DNA of 9,125 nt from Acidobacteriota bacterium. GTDB taxonomy: Bacteria > Acidobacteriota > Thermoanaerobaculia > Multivoradales > JAHZIX01. Below, one piece after another: positions 1-5,909 of the stretch. Both the position numbers and the translations under genes were made by a program. How positions within the stretch are numbered: position 1 is the first letter of the stretch; each line of letters starts with the position of its first letter. The notes below the pieces were generated by a model. It did not search any database. It had not been told where the DNA came from and saw only the letters and a program-made list of their open reading frames with translations. The stretch is from NCBI GenBank assembly GCA_020439725.1, contig JAGQSE010000345.1:1-9125 (forward strand). Direction: 5' to 3'.

Positions 1-90
1 CTGGCCGAGCTGCCCGTCGAGGCCGTTCCCGAGGACGCCTTCTTCGCCTGGCTCGACGCCGAGGTCGACCGCCTCTTGGAGCAAGGATGA
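1..90 (+). CDS. C-terminal end of an upstream gene, possibly tetraacyldisaccharide 4'-kinase (LpxK)
   Basis: The frame is open from the window edge to a TGA at 88-90 and gives 29 residues, ending in an amphipathic stretch (FFAWLDAEVDRLLEQ). Codon use matches the following genes, and the stop overlaps the next ATG as ATGA (87-90), so the two are probably translationally coupled. The identity cannot be settled from 29 residues. LpxK is suggested because lipid A kinase genes often precede a lipid A acyltransferase and because LpxK proteins commonly end in a similar acidic, Trp/Leu-rich helix. This is mainly inference from context; another lipid A or core gene such as the Kdo transferase is possible. 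Confidence 0.45.
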   Translation: MAELPVEAVPEDAFFAWLDAEVDRLLEQG

Positions 91-986
91 AGGACGCGCC
101 GGTCCGGCACCGGATCGAGTACGCCGCCTATCGGGTGGTCAAGGGGTTGCTCCGCGCCCTGCCCCACACCGGGGCGCGCAAGCTGGGCCGCGGTCTCGGT
201 GCCCTGGCCTGGGCGGTGCTCGGCCGGCGCCGGCGGGTGGCCCTCGACAACCTGCGGCTGGCCTTTCCCGAGCTCCCCGAGGCGCAGGTGGAGGGGCTCG
301 CGGCGGAAAGCTTGCGTCTCCTGGGCGAGTCCTTCTGCGATGCGCTGAGCGCCGAGCGCTTCGACGCCGTCGAGTTTTGCCGGCGGCTGACCCTCGAGGG
401 CTTCGAGCACCTGCAGGCCGCCGATGCTCACGGCCACGGTGTCTTCGTCATGAGCGCCCACCTCGGCATGTGGGAGGCCGCTGCCCACCCGGTGGGGCTC
501 TATCAACGGCCCATGGACGTCGTCGGTCGTCCCCTCGACAATCCCTACCTCGACCGCGACCTGACCCGCCTGAGGACGCGGTTCGGCAATCGCGTGATCT
601 TGAAGCGCGGTGCCGCCCGGGGGATGATGCGCGTCCTCAAACGGCATGGCCTGGTCGGCATCCTGATCGATCAGCGGGCCCAGCCCGGTGACGCCATCGA
701 CGTCGACTTCTTCGGGCATCCGGCCCGCACCAGCTCGGTGGTGGCGCGGCTCGCGCTGCGGACGGGCGCCCCCGTCGTGCCGCTGTTCGGCTACGGCGAG
801 CCCGATGGGCGCTACCGGGTGGTCTTCCGCGAGCCGATCTACCCGCCGCAGACCTCCGCGGACACCGAGGAGGGTGTCGAGGAACAGGTCCACGCTCTGA
901 CCGCACGCTATCTGGCGGCAGTGGAGGAGGAGATCCGGCGCCGGCCCGCCCAGTGGATGTGGCTGCACCGCCGGTGGCAGCGGTGA
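87..986 (+). CDS. Lipid A biosynthesis acyltransferase, LpxL/HtrB family
   Basis: This 299-residue protein has the length and layout of the LpxL/HtrB/LpxM lysophospholipid acyltransferase family, which adds secondary acyl chains to lipid A (or acylates related lipids) at the inner face of the inner membrane. The catalytic HX4(D/E) motif is visible as H125-L-G-M-W-E130 inside MSAHLGMWEAA. Downstream are the usual family blocks: RPLDNPYLDR, a basic RGAARGMMRVL segment, GILIDQRA, and a DFFGHPARTSS block followed by TGAPVVPLFGY. The N-terminal hydrophobic stretch (about residues 33-46) ending in four arginines fits a membrane-association helix. The ATG overlaps the preceding stop (ATGA), with a GGAG about 5 bases upstream. 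The acyl donor and acceptor (lauroyl, myristoyl or other) cannot be read from the sequence, so no symbol is given. Confidence 0.92.
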   Translation: MKDAPVRHRIEYAAYRVVKGLLRALPHTGARKLGRGLGALAWAVLGRRRRVALDNLRLAFPELPEAQVEGLAAESLRLLGESFCDALSAERFDAVEFCRRLTLEGFEHLQAADAHGHGVFVMSAHLGMWEAAAHPVGLYQRPMDVVGRPLDNPYLDRDLTRLRTRFGNRVILKRGAARGMMRVLKRHGLVGILIDQRAQPGDAIDVDFFGHPARTSSVVARLALRTGAPVVPLFGYGEPDGRYRVVFREPIYPPQTSADTEEGVEEQVHALTARYLAAVEEEIRRRPAQWMWLHRRWQR

Positions 987-1972
987 CCTCGCGCTCGCGG
1001 ACCCTGGTGACGGTGCCGCGCACGCTCGCGGGGCTGCTCGAGACGCTGCCCGCCCTGGCGTCGCTGGCGGCCTCGGGACGCGCCCTGGCGGTGCTGGCGC
1101 TGCCTCAGCACCACTCGCTGCTGCGGCTGCTGCCGGGGGTCGAGGCGACGGTGGCGGTCAACCCCTCCGAGACGCAGATGCTCGCCGCGGTGCGCGCGGC
1201 GGAGTGCCACGAGTCGATCCATCTCGACGCTTCCGCGGACGGCCCGTGGCTCGCCTGGCGCGCCAAGATCTCGCGTCGCTGGGGGTATCGGGGCGGCTTG
1301 CGCGGGCTCCTCCTGGCGCCCGCCGTCGAACCGCCCGCGGCGGGGCCCCGATCCCTGGGCTCCCTCCTCGATGCCGTCGGCGCCGAGCCCGCCGAGACGC
1401 CGCCGCGGCTGGTGCTGCCGCCGGCCCTCCGCGAGCGCGGCCACGCCTTGCTCGAACGCGCCAACCTCGCGGCGCACGGTGGGCCGCTCATCGCCCTCGC
1501 TCCGACCACCGACCTGCCCGGTGCCGCCGTCTGGCCGTGGCCGCGCTATGCCGAGCTCGCCCGCGCGCTGCGCCGCGACGAGCCGGGCCGCCGCGTCCTG
1601 CTGCTGGCGACGGCGGAAGAGCTGTGGCCGGTGGTGCGGGTGCACGAGGAGACGGCCCGCTTCTTTCCGGTGCTCGGTCCGGATCTCGACCTGGCGCACC
1701 TGGCGGGAGTGGTCGCCGCCCTCGACCTGGTGATCGCGGCGGAGAGCTCTTGGGGTCCGCTGGCGGCGGCGCTCGGCGTCGCCGCCCTGACCCTGGTCGA
1801 CGCCGAGCGCAGCCCCGGCGCAGCCCCCGTCGGTGATCGCCACGGGATCCTGCCCGGACGCCGCCGCTGGCCCCCCTGGCGCCCGCGGCTGTCGGGGGTC
1901 GAGGTCGGCGAGGTCGTGCGCGCCGCCCGTGACTTGCTCCGGCAGGAGGCCGTGGAGGGTGAGGTAGGCTGA
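983..1972 (+). CDS. Glycosyltransferase family 9 protein (ADP-heptose:LPS heptosyltransferase-like, divergent)
   Basis: The product is about 329 residues and has the two-lobed GT9 pattern of enzymes that add heptose to inner-core LPS. The N-terminal lobe has a short beta strand and helix (TLVTVPRTLAGLLETLPAL), then HLDASADGPWLAWRAK and a RRWGYRGGLRGLLL block resembling the family's 'R-hydrophobic-G-Y' region. The C-terminal lobe starts near residue 169 with LIALAPTTDLPGAAVWPWPRYAEL, the counterpart of the nucleotide-sugar binding segment, and ends with LAHLAGVVAALDLVIAAESSWGPLAAALGV. That last block normally reads close to D-S-G-P-x-H-x-A-A; here it is E254-S-S-W-G-P, so specificity or activity may differ. 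I chose GTG 983 because it overlaps the upstream stop as GTGA (983-986). In-frame GTGs at 953, 959 and 974 are alternatives; none has a strong Shine-Dalgarno sequence. Its position behind a lipid A acyltransferase supports an LPS-core role. Confidence 0.78.
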   Translation: MTSRSRTLVTVPRTLAGLLETLPALASLAASGRALAVLALPQHHSLLRLLPGVEATVAVNPSETQMLAAVRAAECHESIHLDASADGPWLAWRAKISRRWGYRGGLRGLLLAPAVEPPAAGPRSLGSLLDAVGAEPAETPPRLVLPPALRERGHALLERANLAAHGGPLIALAPTTDLPGAAVWPWPRYAELARALRRDEPGRRVLLLATAEELWPVVRVHEETARFFPVLGPDLDLAHLAGVVAALDLVIAAESSWGPLAAALGVAALTLVDAERSPGAAPVGDRHGILPGRRRWPPWRPRLSGVEVGEVVRAARDLLRQEAVEGEVG

Positions 1973-1978
1973 TGCCCC

Positions 1979-1984
1979 AGGAGG
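1979..1984 (+). promoter_or_regulatory. Shine-Dalgarno site of the aldehyde dehydrogenase gene
   Basis: A perfect AGGAGG sits 5 bases before the ATG at 1990. It favours that start over the ATG at 1972, which overlaps the glycosyltransferase stop but has no comparable site upstream. Confidence 0.8.
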
Positions 1985-1989
1985 ATTGC

Positions 1990-3357
1990 ATGAGCATCGA
2001 AAGCATCGACCCTGCCACCGGAGACACCCTCCACACCTATCCGAACACGACGCCGGAGGCGGCCCGCACCGCCATCGAGCGCTGTCATCAGGCGCACCTC
2101 GGGTGGCGTCTCACGAGCTTCGCCGAGCGCGCCGCCGCCATGCGCCGCGCCGCGGGCATCCTGCGTGACCAGAGCGACCGGTTCGCCCGGCTCATGGCCG
2201 AGGAGATGGGCAAACCCCTCGCCGCGGGCCGCTCCGAAGCCGAGAAGTGCGCCTGGGTCTGCGACTACTACGCCGAGCACGCCGAGGGCTTCCTGGCTCC
2301 CGAGGAGATCTCGACCGACGCCCGCCGCAGCCTGGTGACCTTCCGGCCCCTCGGCGTGGTGCTGGCGGTGATGCCCTGGAACTTCCCTTTCTGGCAGGTC
2401 TTCCGCTTCGCCGCGCCGGCACTGATGGCGGGCAACGGCGGGGTCTTGAAGCATGCGTCGAACGTCCCCGGCTGCGCCCTCGCCATCGAGAAGATCTTCG
2501 CCGACGCGGGGTTCCCCGAGGGTCTCTTCACGACCCTCCTGATCGGTGGCAAAGAGGTCGAGGAGGTGCTCGAGAACCCGCGCATCGTCGCCGCCACCCT
2601 CACCGGCAGCAGCCCCGCCGGTCGTGCCGTCGCCGCCAAGGCGGGCTCGCTGCTCAAGAAGACGGTGCTCGAGCTCGGTGGCAGCGATCCCTACGTGGTT
2701 CTCGAGGACGCCGACCTGGAAGAGGCCGTCGAAGCCTGCGTCACCAGCCGGCTCATCAACTCGGGGCAGAGCTGTATCGCCGCCAAGCGCTTCATCGTCG
2801 TCGACGCCGTGCGGGACGCCTTCGTCGAGGCCTTCGTCGAGCGCATGAAGCAGGCGGTGATGGGCGACCCTACCGAGGAGGGCACCGACATCGGCCCCAT
2901 GGCGCGGGTCGATCTCCGCGACGAGCTCCACGAGCAGGTCACGAAAAGCGTCGCCGCGGGGGCGCGCTGCCTCTTGGGTGGCGAGGTCCCGGACGGCCCC
3001 GGTGCGTTCTACCCACCGACGGTGCTGGTCGATGTCGGTCCCGGGATGCCCGCTTACGACGAGGAGCTGTTCGGTCCGGTGGCGGCGATCATCGCGGCGC
3101 CGGACGAGCGTGCCGCCTTGCGCATCGCCAACGACACCGACTTCGGTCTGGGGGCGGCGGTCTTCACCCGCGATCTCGAACGCGGCGAGCGGGTGGCCAC
3201 GGAGGGGCTCGACGCGGGGTGCTGCTTCGTCAACGCCTTCGTCAAGTCGGACCCGCGGTTGCCTTTTGGCGGGATCAAGCAGAGCGGCTACGGCCGCGAG
3301 CTCGCCGCCTTCGGCATCCGCGAGTTCGTCAACGTCAAGACCGTCTATGTCGCCTGA
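1990..3357 (+). CDS. NAD(P)-dependent aldehyde dehydrogenase, succinate-semialdehyde dehydrogenase (Sad/YneI) type
   Basis: The product is 455 residues from ATG 1990, the usual length of the Sad/YneI branch of the aldehyde dehydrogenase superfamily, which oxidises succinate semialdehyde to succinate. The N-terminus SIESIDPATGDTL is typical of this branch. Visible active-site elements are N131 in VMPWNFPFWQ, the general base E228 in VLELGGSDPYVVLEDADLE, and the catalytic C262 in NSGQSCIAAKRFIV. Further branch-typical blocks are GNGGVLKHASNVPGCA, the IGPMARVDLRDELHEQV segment, ELFGPVAA, and the C-terminal PFGGIKQSGYGRELAAFGI. By memory it resembles E. coli Sad over its whole length, but other short semialdehydes or aldehydes are possible substrates. 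The start is set by an AGGAGG at 1979-1984. A longer form from ATG 1972 would add six residues (MPQEDC) and overlap the upstream stop. It is the last gene of the plus-strand operon and seems unrelated to LPS synthesis. Confidence 0.92.
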   Translation: MSIESIDPATGDTLHTYPNTTPEAARTAIERCHQAHLGWRLTSFAERAAAMRRAAGILRDQSDRFARLMAEEMGKPLAAGRSEAEKCAWVCDYYAEHAEGFLAPEEISTDARRSLVTFRPLGVVLAVMPWNFPFWQVFRFAAPALMAGNGGVLKHASNVPGCALAIEKIFADAGFPEGLFTTLLIGGKEVEEVLENPRIVAATLTGSSPAGRAVAAKAGSLLKKTVLELGGSDPYVVLEDADLEEAVEACVTSRLINSGQSCIAAKRFIVVDAVRDAFVEAFVERMKQAVMGDPTEEGTDIGPMARVDLRDELHEQVTKSVAAGARCLLGGEVPDGPGAFYPPTVLVDVGPGMPAYDEELFGPVAAIIAAPDERAALRIANDTDFGLGAAVFTRDLERGERVATEGLDAGCCFVNAFVKSDPRLPFGGIKQSGYGRELAAFGIREFVNVKTVYVA

Positions 3358-3386
3358 ACCGAGACCGGTCGCCTGAGCCGGGGCGG
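3349..3386 (+). repeat. Short imperfect tandem repeat across the aldehyde dehydrogenase stop codon
   Basis: Two adjacent 19-base units begin GTCGCCTGAACCG (3349) and GTCGCCTGAGCCG (3368). They match at 12 of the first 13 bases and then diverge. The first unit holds the gene's TGA stop. AGACCG also occurs before each unit (from 3338 and 3362), so a small tandem duplication of the gene end is likely. It fills almost all of the 31-base gap between the convergent genes. I see no convincing terminator hairpin with a T-run here for either strand. Confidence 0.5.
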
Positions 3387-3388
3387 CG

Positions 3389-4258
3389 TCAGCGCTGAAG
3401 CCCGTCGGGAACCCCGTCGGGGAAGGCGCGATCGATGGCTTCCTCTATACGCTCGATACGCCGGTCCGGGTTGGGGTGTGTGCTGAAGAACTCCGCCGGC
3501 CGGGCACCGCCGCCGGCGTCGCGCAACACCTCCATGACGCGGATCATCGAGCGTGGGTCATACCCCGCTTCGGCGGTGAACCGGACCCCGAGGACGTCGG
3601 ACTCGATCTCGTCCTCGCGGCCATAGCGCAGGTTGATCAGGTTACCGATCATCGCGGCGATGGCGGCGTGGCCCTGGCTCGAGGGGTCGTTGGGGTCGTA
3701 GGTGGCGATCACCGCGGCCCCGGTCAGCCCCTGGGTGAGCTTCTGCTTGGCCATGTGCTCGGCGCCGTGGCGGGCCACGACGTGGCCGATCTCGTGCCCC
3801 AGCACGCCCGCCAGCTCGCCCTCGGTGTCGAGGGCGTTCATCAGCCCCGCGGTGACGAAGACCTGGCCGCCGGGAAGCGCGAAGGCGTTGAGCGTGTCGG
3901 GATCGTTGAGCAGGTGGAAGTCGAAGCGGTAGGGCGTGTCCTTGGCGGCGGTGCGCTCGACCAGCCGCCGGCCGACGCGATCGACGAAGGCGCGGACCTC
4001 CGGGTCGGGGTAGAGGCCGCCGTACTGCTGCTCCATCTCCGGCGCCGCCTGGAGACCGATGGCGACCTCCTGCTCGGGGGAGAGATCGACGTACTGGACC
4101 TCGTCGGTGACCTCGTTGTAGTCGCGGGTCCGGCAGTAGGAGATGACCGAGAAGGCCGCGATGGCGAGGGCGATGAGCAGACGTCCCTTGCCGCCCCGCC
4201 GGGGGGAATAGCCGCTGGCCTGCCCGCCGTAGCTGCGTCGTCCCAGGAATCCAGCCAT
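3389..4258 (-). CDS. Membrane-anchored M48 family zinc metalloprotease
   Basis: The 289-residue protein carries the M48 peptidase signature: H155-E-I-G-H159 within LAGVLGHEIGHVVARHGAEH, and the third zinc ligand E217 in the ExxxD motif E217-I-E-S-D221. Typical flanking blocks are LPGGQVFVTAGLM before the zinc motif and FFSTHPNPDRRIERI near the end, as in the Oma1/BepA/LoiP-like soluble-domain M48 proteins. The N-terminus is basic and Gly/Arg-rich (residues 6-26), followed by one hydrophobic segment (about 27-42). This reads best as an uncleaved signal anchor placing the protease in the periplasm. A Cys at 42 follows this segment, but the preceding Tyr makes a lipobox unlikely. There is no C-terminal TPR domain as in BepA. 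By family it would degrade misfolded envelope proteins; the substrate is unknown. ATG 4258 is chosen for its AGGAGG; an upstream ATG at 4318 would add 20 unlikely residues. Confidence 0.93.
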   Translation of the reverse strand: MAGFLGRRSYGGQASGYSPRRGGKGRLLIALAIAAFSVISYCRTRDYNEVTDEVQYVDLSPEQEVAIGLQAAPEMEQQYGGLYPDPEVRAFVDRVGRRLVERTAAKDTPYRFDFHLLNDPDTLNAFALPGGQVFVTAGLMNALDTEGELAGVLGHEIGHVVARHGAEHMAKQKLTQGLTGAAVIATYDPNDPSSQGHAAIAAMIGNLINLRYGREDEIESDVLGVRFTAEAGYDPRSMIRVMEVLRDAGGGARPAEFFSTHPNPDRRIERIEEAIDRAFPDGVPDGLQR

Positions 4259-4265
4259 CAACCGT

Positions 4266-4271
4266 CCTCCT
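4266..4271 (-). promoter_or_regulatory. Shine-Dalgarno site of the M48 protease gene
   Basis: On the minus strand an AGGAGG lies 7 bases before the ATG at 4258. It selects this start over the in-frame ATG at 4318. Confidence 0.8.
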
Positions 4272-4306
4272 CGTGTTCCTCTAGGGTCCAAAGACGCGTC
4301 GCCGCG

Positions 4307-4312
4307 ATCATA
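4307..4312 (-). promoter_or_regulatory. Possible -10 element for the M48 protease gene
   Basis: TATGAT on the minus strand matches the sigma-70 -10 consensus at five of six bases and stands out in this GC-rich DNA, about 50 bases before the start codon. No good -35 lies 16-18 bases upstream (those bases belong to the terminator stem), so the assignment is weak. A separate promoter is expected here because a terminator lies just upstream. Confidence 0.35.
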
Positions 4313-4316
4313 GCCC

Positions 4317-4349
4317 AAAGAAAAACGCCGCCCGCGATCGGAGCGGCGT
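4317..4349 (-). terminator. Rho-independent terminator downstream of dodecin
   Basis: On the minus strand ACGCCGC (4349-4343) pairs with GCGGCGT (4331-4325). Three more C-G pairs inside (4332-4334 with 4339-4341), past a single bulged base, close a four-base loop. The stem is followed by a U-rich tract reading TTTTCTTT. Stem, loop and tract are all in the right order for transcription leaving the dodecin gene, whose stop lies about 45 bases upstream. Confidence 0.85.
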
Positions 4350-4394
4350 CGCCCGCCGACGGTGTCCGCCGGCGGTGATCGGAACGCTGACGGC

Positions 4395-4598
4395 TCAGTC
4401 GTTGAGCACGAAAGTGACCCGCATCATCACCCGCCACTCGACGATCTTGCCGCCCTCGACCCGGACCTTCTGCTCGCTCACCCAGGCGCCGGTGATGTTG
4501 TTGAGGGTCTTGTCGGCGCGGGCGATGCCGTTCTTGATGGCGTCCTCGAAGCTGACGGTCGAGCTGGCGGAAATCTCGGTGATCTTGGCTACGGACAT
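4395..4598 (-). CDS. Dodecin, small flavin-binding protein
   Basis: The 67-residue product has the size and full pattern of bacterial dodecins, which assemble into hollow dodecamers that bind FMN or riboflavin and are thought to store or buffer free flavin in the cytoplasm. It reads SVAKITEISASSTVSFEDAI, then the helix KNGIARADKTLNNI, then GAWV with W39 in the position of the flavin-stacking tryptophan, and finally the strands EQKVRVEGGKIVEW and RVMMRVTFVLND. R56 stands where archaeal and Thermus dodecins have a flavin-contacting Gln; Arg is, as I recall, common in the proteobacterial-type branch. ATG 4598 is chosen because AAGGAG lies 6 bases upstream and it starts the conserved domain; the frame could extend 39 residues further without family resemblance. 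It appears to be a single-gene unit: a 156-base gap upstream and a strong terminator downstream. Confidence 0.95.
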   Translation of the reverse strand: MSVAKITEISASSTVSFEDAIKNGIARADKTLNNITGAWVSEQKVRVEGGKIVEWRVMMRVTFVLND

Positions 4599-4604
4599 GG
4601 GAGG

Positions 4605-4610
4605 CTCCTT
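4605..4610 (-). promoter_or_regulatory. Shine-Dalgarno site of the dodecin gene
   Basis: AAGGAG on the minus strand lies 6 bases before the ATG at 4598 and fixes the short dodecin start. Confidence 0.8.
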
Positions 4611-4647
4611 TCGGTTCTGTCTCTCCGAGACGGGGAGTAACGGGCAG

Positions 4648-4676
4648 ATGGTCTCGGGCGAGGTCGGGAGCGTCAA
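4648..4676 (-). promoter_or_regulatory. Possible promoter of the dodecin gene
   Basis: In the gap between the pilT-like gene and dodecin (4599-4754), the minus strand shows TTGACG (4676-4671), close to a sigma-70 -35 box. After a 17-base spacer comes GACCAT (4653-4648), only a weak -10 match. The spacing is right but the -10 is poor. The rest of the gap holds no other recognisable element and no terminator with a T-run for the pilT-like gene, so read-through from upstream is possible. Confidence 0.35.
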
Positions 4677-4754
4677 GCGCTCGCGCAAGGCCCGAATTCC
4701 TTTCAAGAGTATCACCCAGAGCGCCGGGCGTTGCCGCGGTCCGGTTCGCCGGTA

Positions 4755-5909
4755 TCAGCCGGCGGGATCTTCGACGTCGGCGGGCAGGTCGGAGCCCCGC
4801 TCGGTCAGCCAACGGCGCATCGAGTCCTTGTCGAGAGCCTTCTCGAGCGCGTCGCCAGGCTCCACCTGATCGAGCTCGACCAGGTGACGAAGGCTCTCGT
4901 CCATGGCGATCATGCCCATGCGGCGACCGCCGTTGATGACGTCGGGGATCTGGTGGCTCTTGCCTTCGCGGATGGCGGAGCCCAGGGCCGGTGTGTTGAG
5001 CAGCAGCTCGACGGCGGCGACGCGGCCGCCGCCTTTGCGCGGCAGGAGCTGCTGCGCGACGATGCCCTGGATCACCGCCGACAGGATGCCTCGAACCTCG
5101 TCGACCCGGGTCGCGGGGAAGACGCTGACCAGCCGGTCGACGGTCTTGGCGGCGGAATTGGTGTGCAGAGTGCCGAAGACGAGGAGGCCGGCGTCGGCGG
5201 CGCCGAGGGCGATCTCGATGGTCTCGAGGTCGCGCATCTCGCCGACCAGGATGGCGTCGGGGTCCTCGCGCAGTGCCATGCGGAGCGCGTGGGCGAAGCT
5301 CGGCGTGTGCGTCCCCAGCTCGCGCTGGCTGATCAATGCCTTGTCGTTGCGGTGGACGAACTCGATGGGATCCTCGATGGTCACGAAGTGCATCGGGCGG
5401 CGCTGGTTGATCTCGTGGAGGATGGCGGCGAGGCTGGTCGACTTGCCCGAGCCGGTGGGGCCGGTGACCAGCACCAACCCCGAGTTGAGACGCGTCAGCT
5501 TGCGCAGCGAGTCGGGGAGCCCCAGGTCGTTGAGCGTCATGATGCGGCTCGGGATGAGCCGGAAAACCGCGCCGGGACCGCGGTGCTGGCGGAACAGGTT
5601 GACGCGGAAGCGAGCCAGGTCGGTGACCTCGTAGGCGAAATCGACGTCACCGGTCTCGAGGAAGCGCTGCCACAGCTCCGGCGGCGTCGCCGGCTGCATC
5701 AGGCCAACGAAGTCGCGCTCGTCGAGGACCCGGTAGCGCACGGCTTCGAGCCGCCCCGACAGCCGCAACATCGGAGGCCGGCCGCAGGCCAGATGCAGGT
5801 CCGAGGCGCCGCGATCGGCGGTGAGCTGGAGGAAGCGGTCGATGCGCCGCACCGTGGCGCCGGCTTGGTTTGCGGCGGCGCCGGGCGTTGCGGGGGTCGG
5901 TTCGGTCAT
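4755..5909 (-). CDS. pilT: Type IV pilus retraction ATPase, PilT family
   Basis: The 384-residue protein is a normal-length PilT-type AAA-like secretion ATPase, the hexameric cytoplasmic motor that drives pilus disassembly for twitching motility. The N-terminal PAS-like domain contains GASDLHLACGRPPMLRLSG. The motor domain has Walker A GPTGSGKST with K156, the Asp box VTIEDPIEFVH, Walker B DAILVGEMRDLETI with E224, and the His box FGTLHTNSAAKTVDRL. C-terminal PilT features are AIREGKSHQIPDVI, the GRRMGMIAMDESL block and a short helical tail. All catalytic motifs are intact. The start ATG overlaps the stop of the HEAT-PilT gene as ATGA (5906-5909), with GGAGGT 5 bases upstream (5915-5920), so the two ATPases are probably made together. 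PilU is an alternative name for one member of such a pair; this copy has the more classical PilT motifs. Confidence 0.93.
   Translation of the reverse strand: MTEPTPATPGAAANQAGATVRRIDRFLQLTADRGASDLHLACGRPPMLRLSGRLEAVRYRVLDERDFVGLMQPATPPELWQRFLETGDVDFAYEVTDLARFRVNLFRQHRGPGAVFRLIPSRIMTLNDLGLPDSLRKLTRLNSGLVLVTGPTGSGKSTSLAAILHEINQRRPMHFVTIEDPIEFVHRNDKALISQRELGTHTPSFAHALRMALREDPDAILVGEMRDLETIEIALGAADAGLLVFGTLHTNSAAKTVDRLVSVFPATRVDEVRGILSAVIQGIVAQQLLPRKGGGRVAAVELLLNTPALGSAIREGKSHQIPDVINGGRRMGMIAMDESLRHLVELDQVEPGDALEKALDKDSMRRWLTERGSDLPADVEDPAG

Noticed and set aside
1546..2931. A 461-codon open frame on the minus strand, antisense to the glycosyltransferase and aldehyde dehydrogenase
   Set aside because: It spans a real gene boundary and gives His/Gly/Asp-rich sequence without a domain; the plus-strand aldehyde dehydrogenase is unmistakable.
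2247..3398. A 383-codon open frame in another plus-strand frame of the aldehyde dehydrogenase
   Set aside because: The Arg/Gly-rich translation is typical of an out-of-frame shadow in GC-rich DNA.
3411..3432. Two adjacent palindrome-like units (CCCGTCGGG and CCCCGTCGGGG) that might be a terminator
   Set aside because: They lie inside the M48 coding region, where they encode a PDGVPDG repeat, and have no T-run on either strand.
4353..4375. A second inverted repeat (CCGCCG with CGGCGG) just downstream of the dodecin stop
   Set aside because: The stem is only about six pairs with a long loop and no T-run. In this composition it is likely chance or a minor adjunct to the real terminator beside it.
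3476..4378. A 300-codon plus-strand frame antisense to the M48 protease
   Set aside because: It has no motifs and runs through the protease promoter region and the dodecin terminator; the minus strand has HEXXH and ExxxD.
4258..4812. A 184-codon minus-strand frame overlapping dodecin
   Set aside because: It is out of frame with dodecin and crosses its terminator; the dodecin sequence is a full family match.
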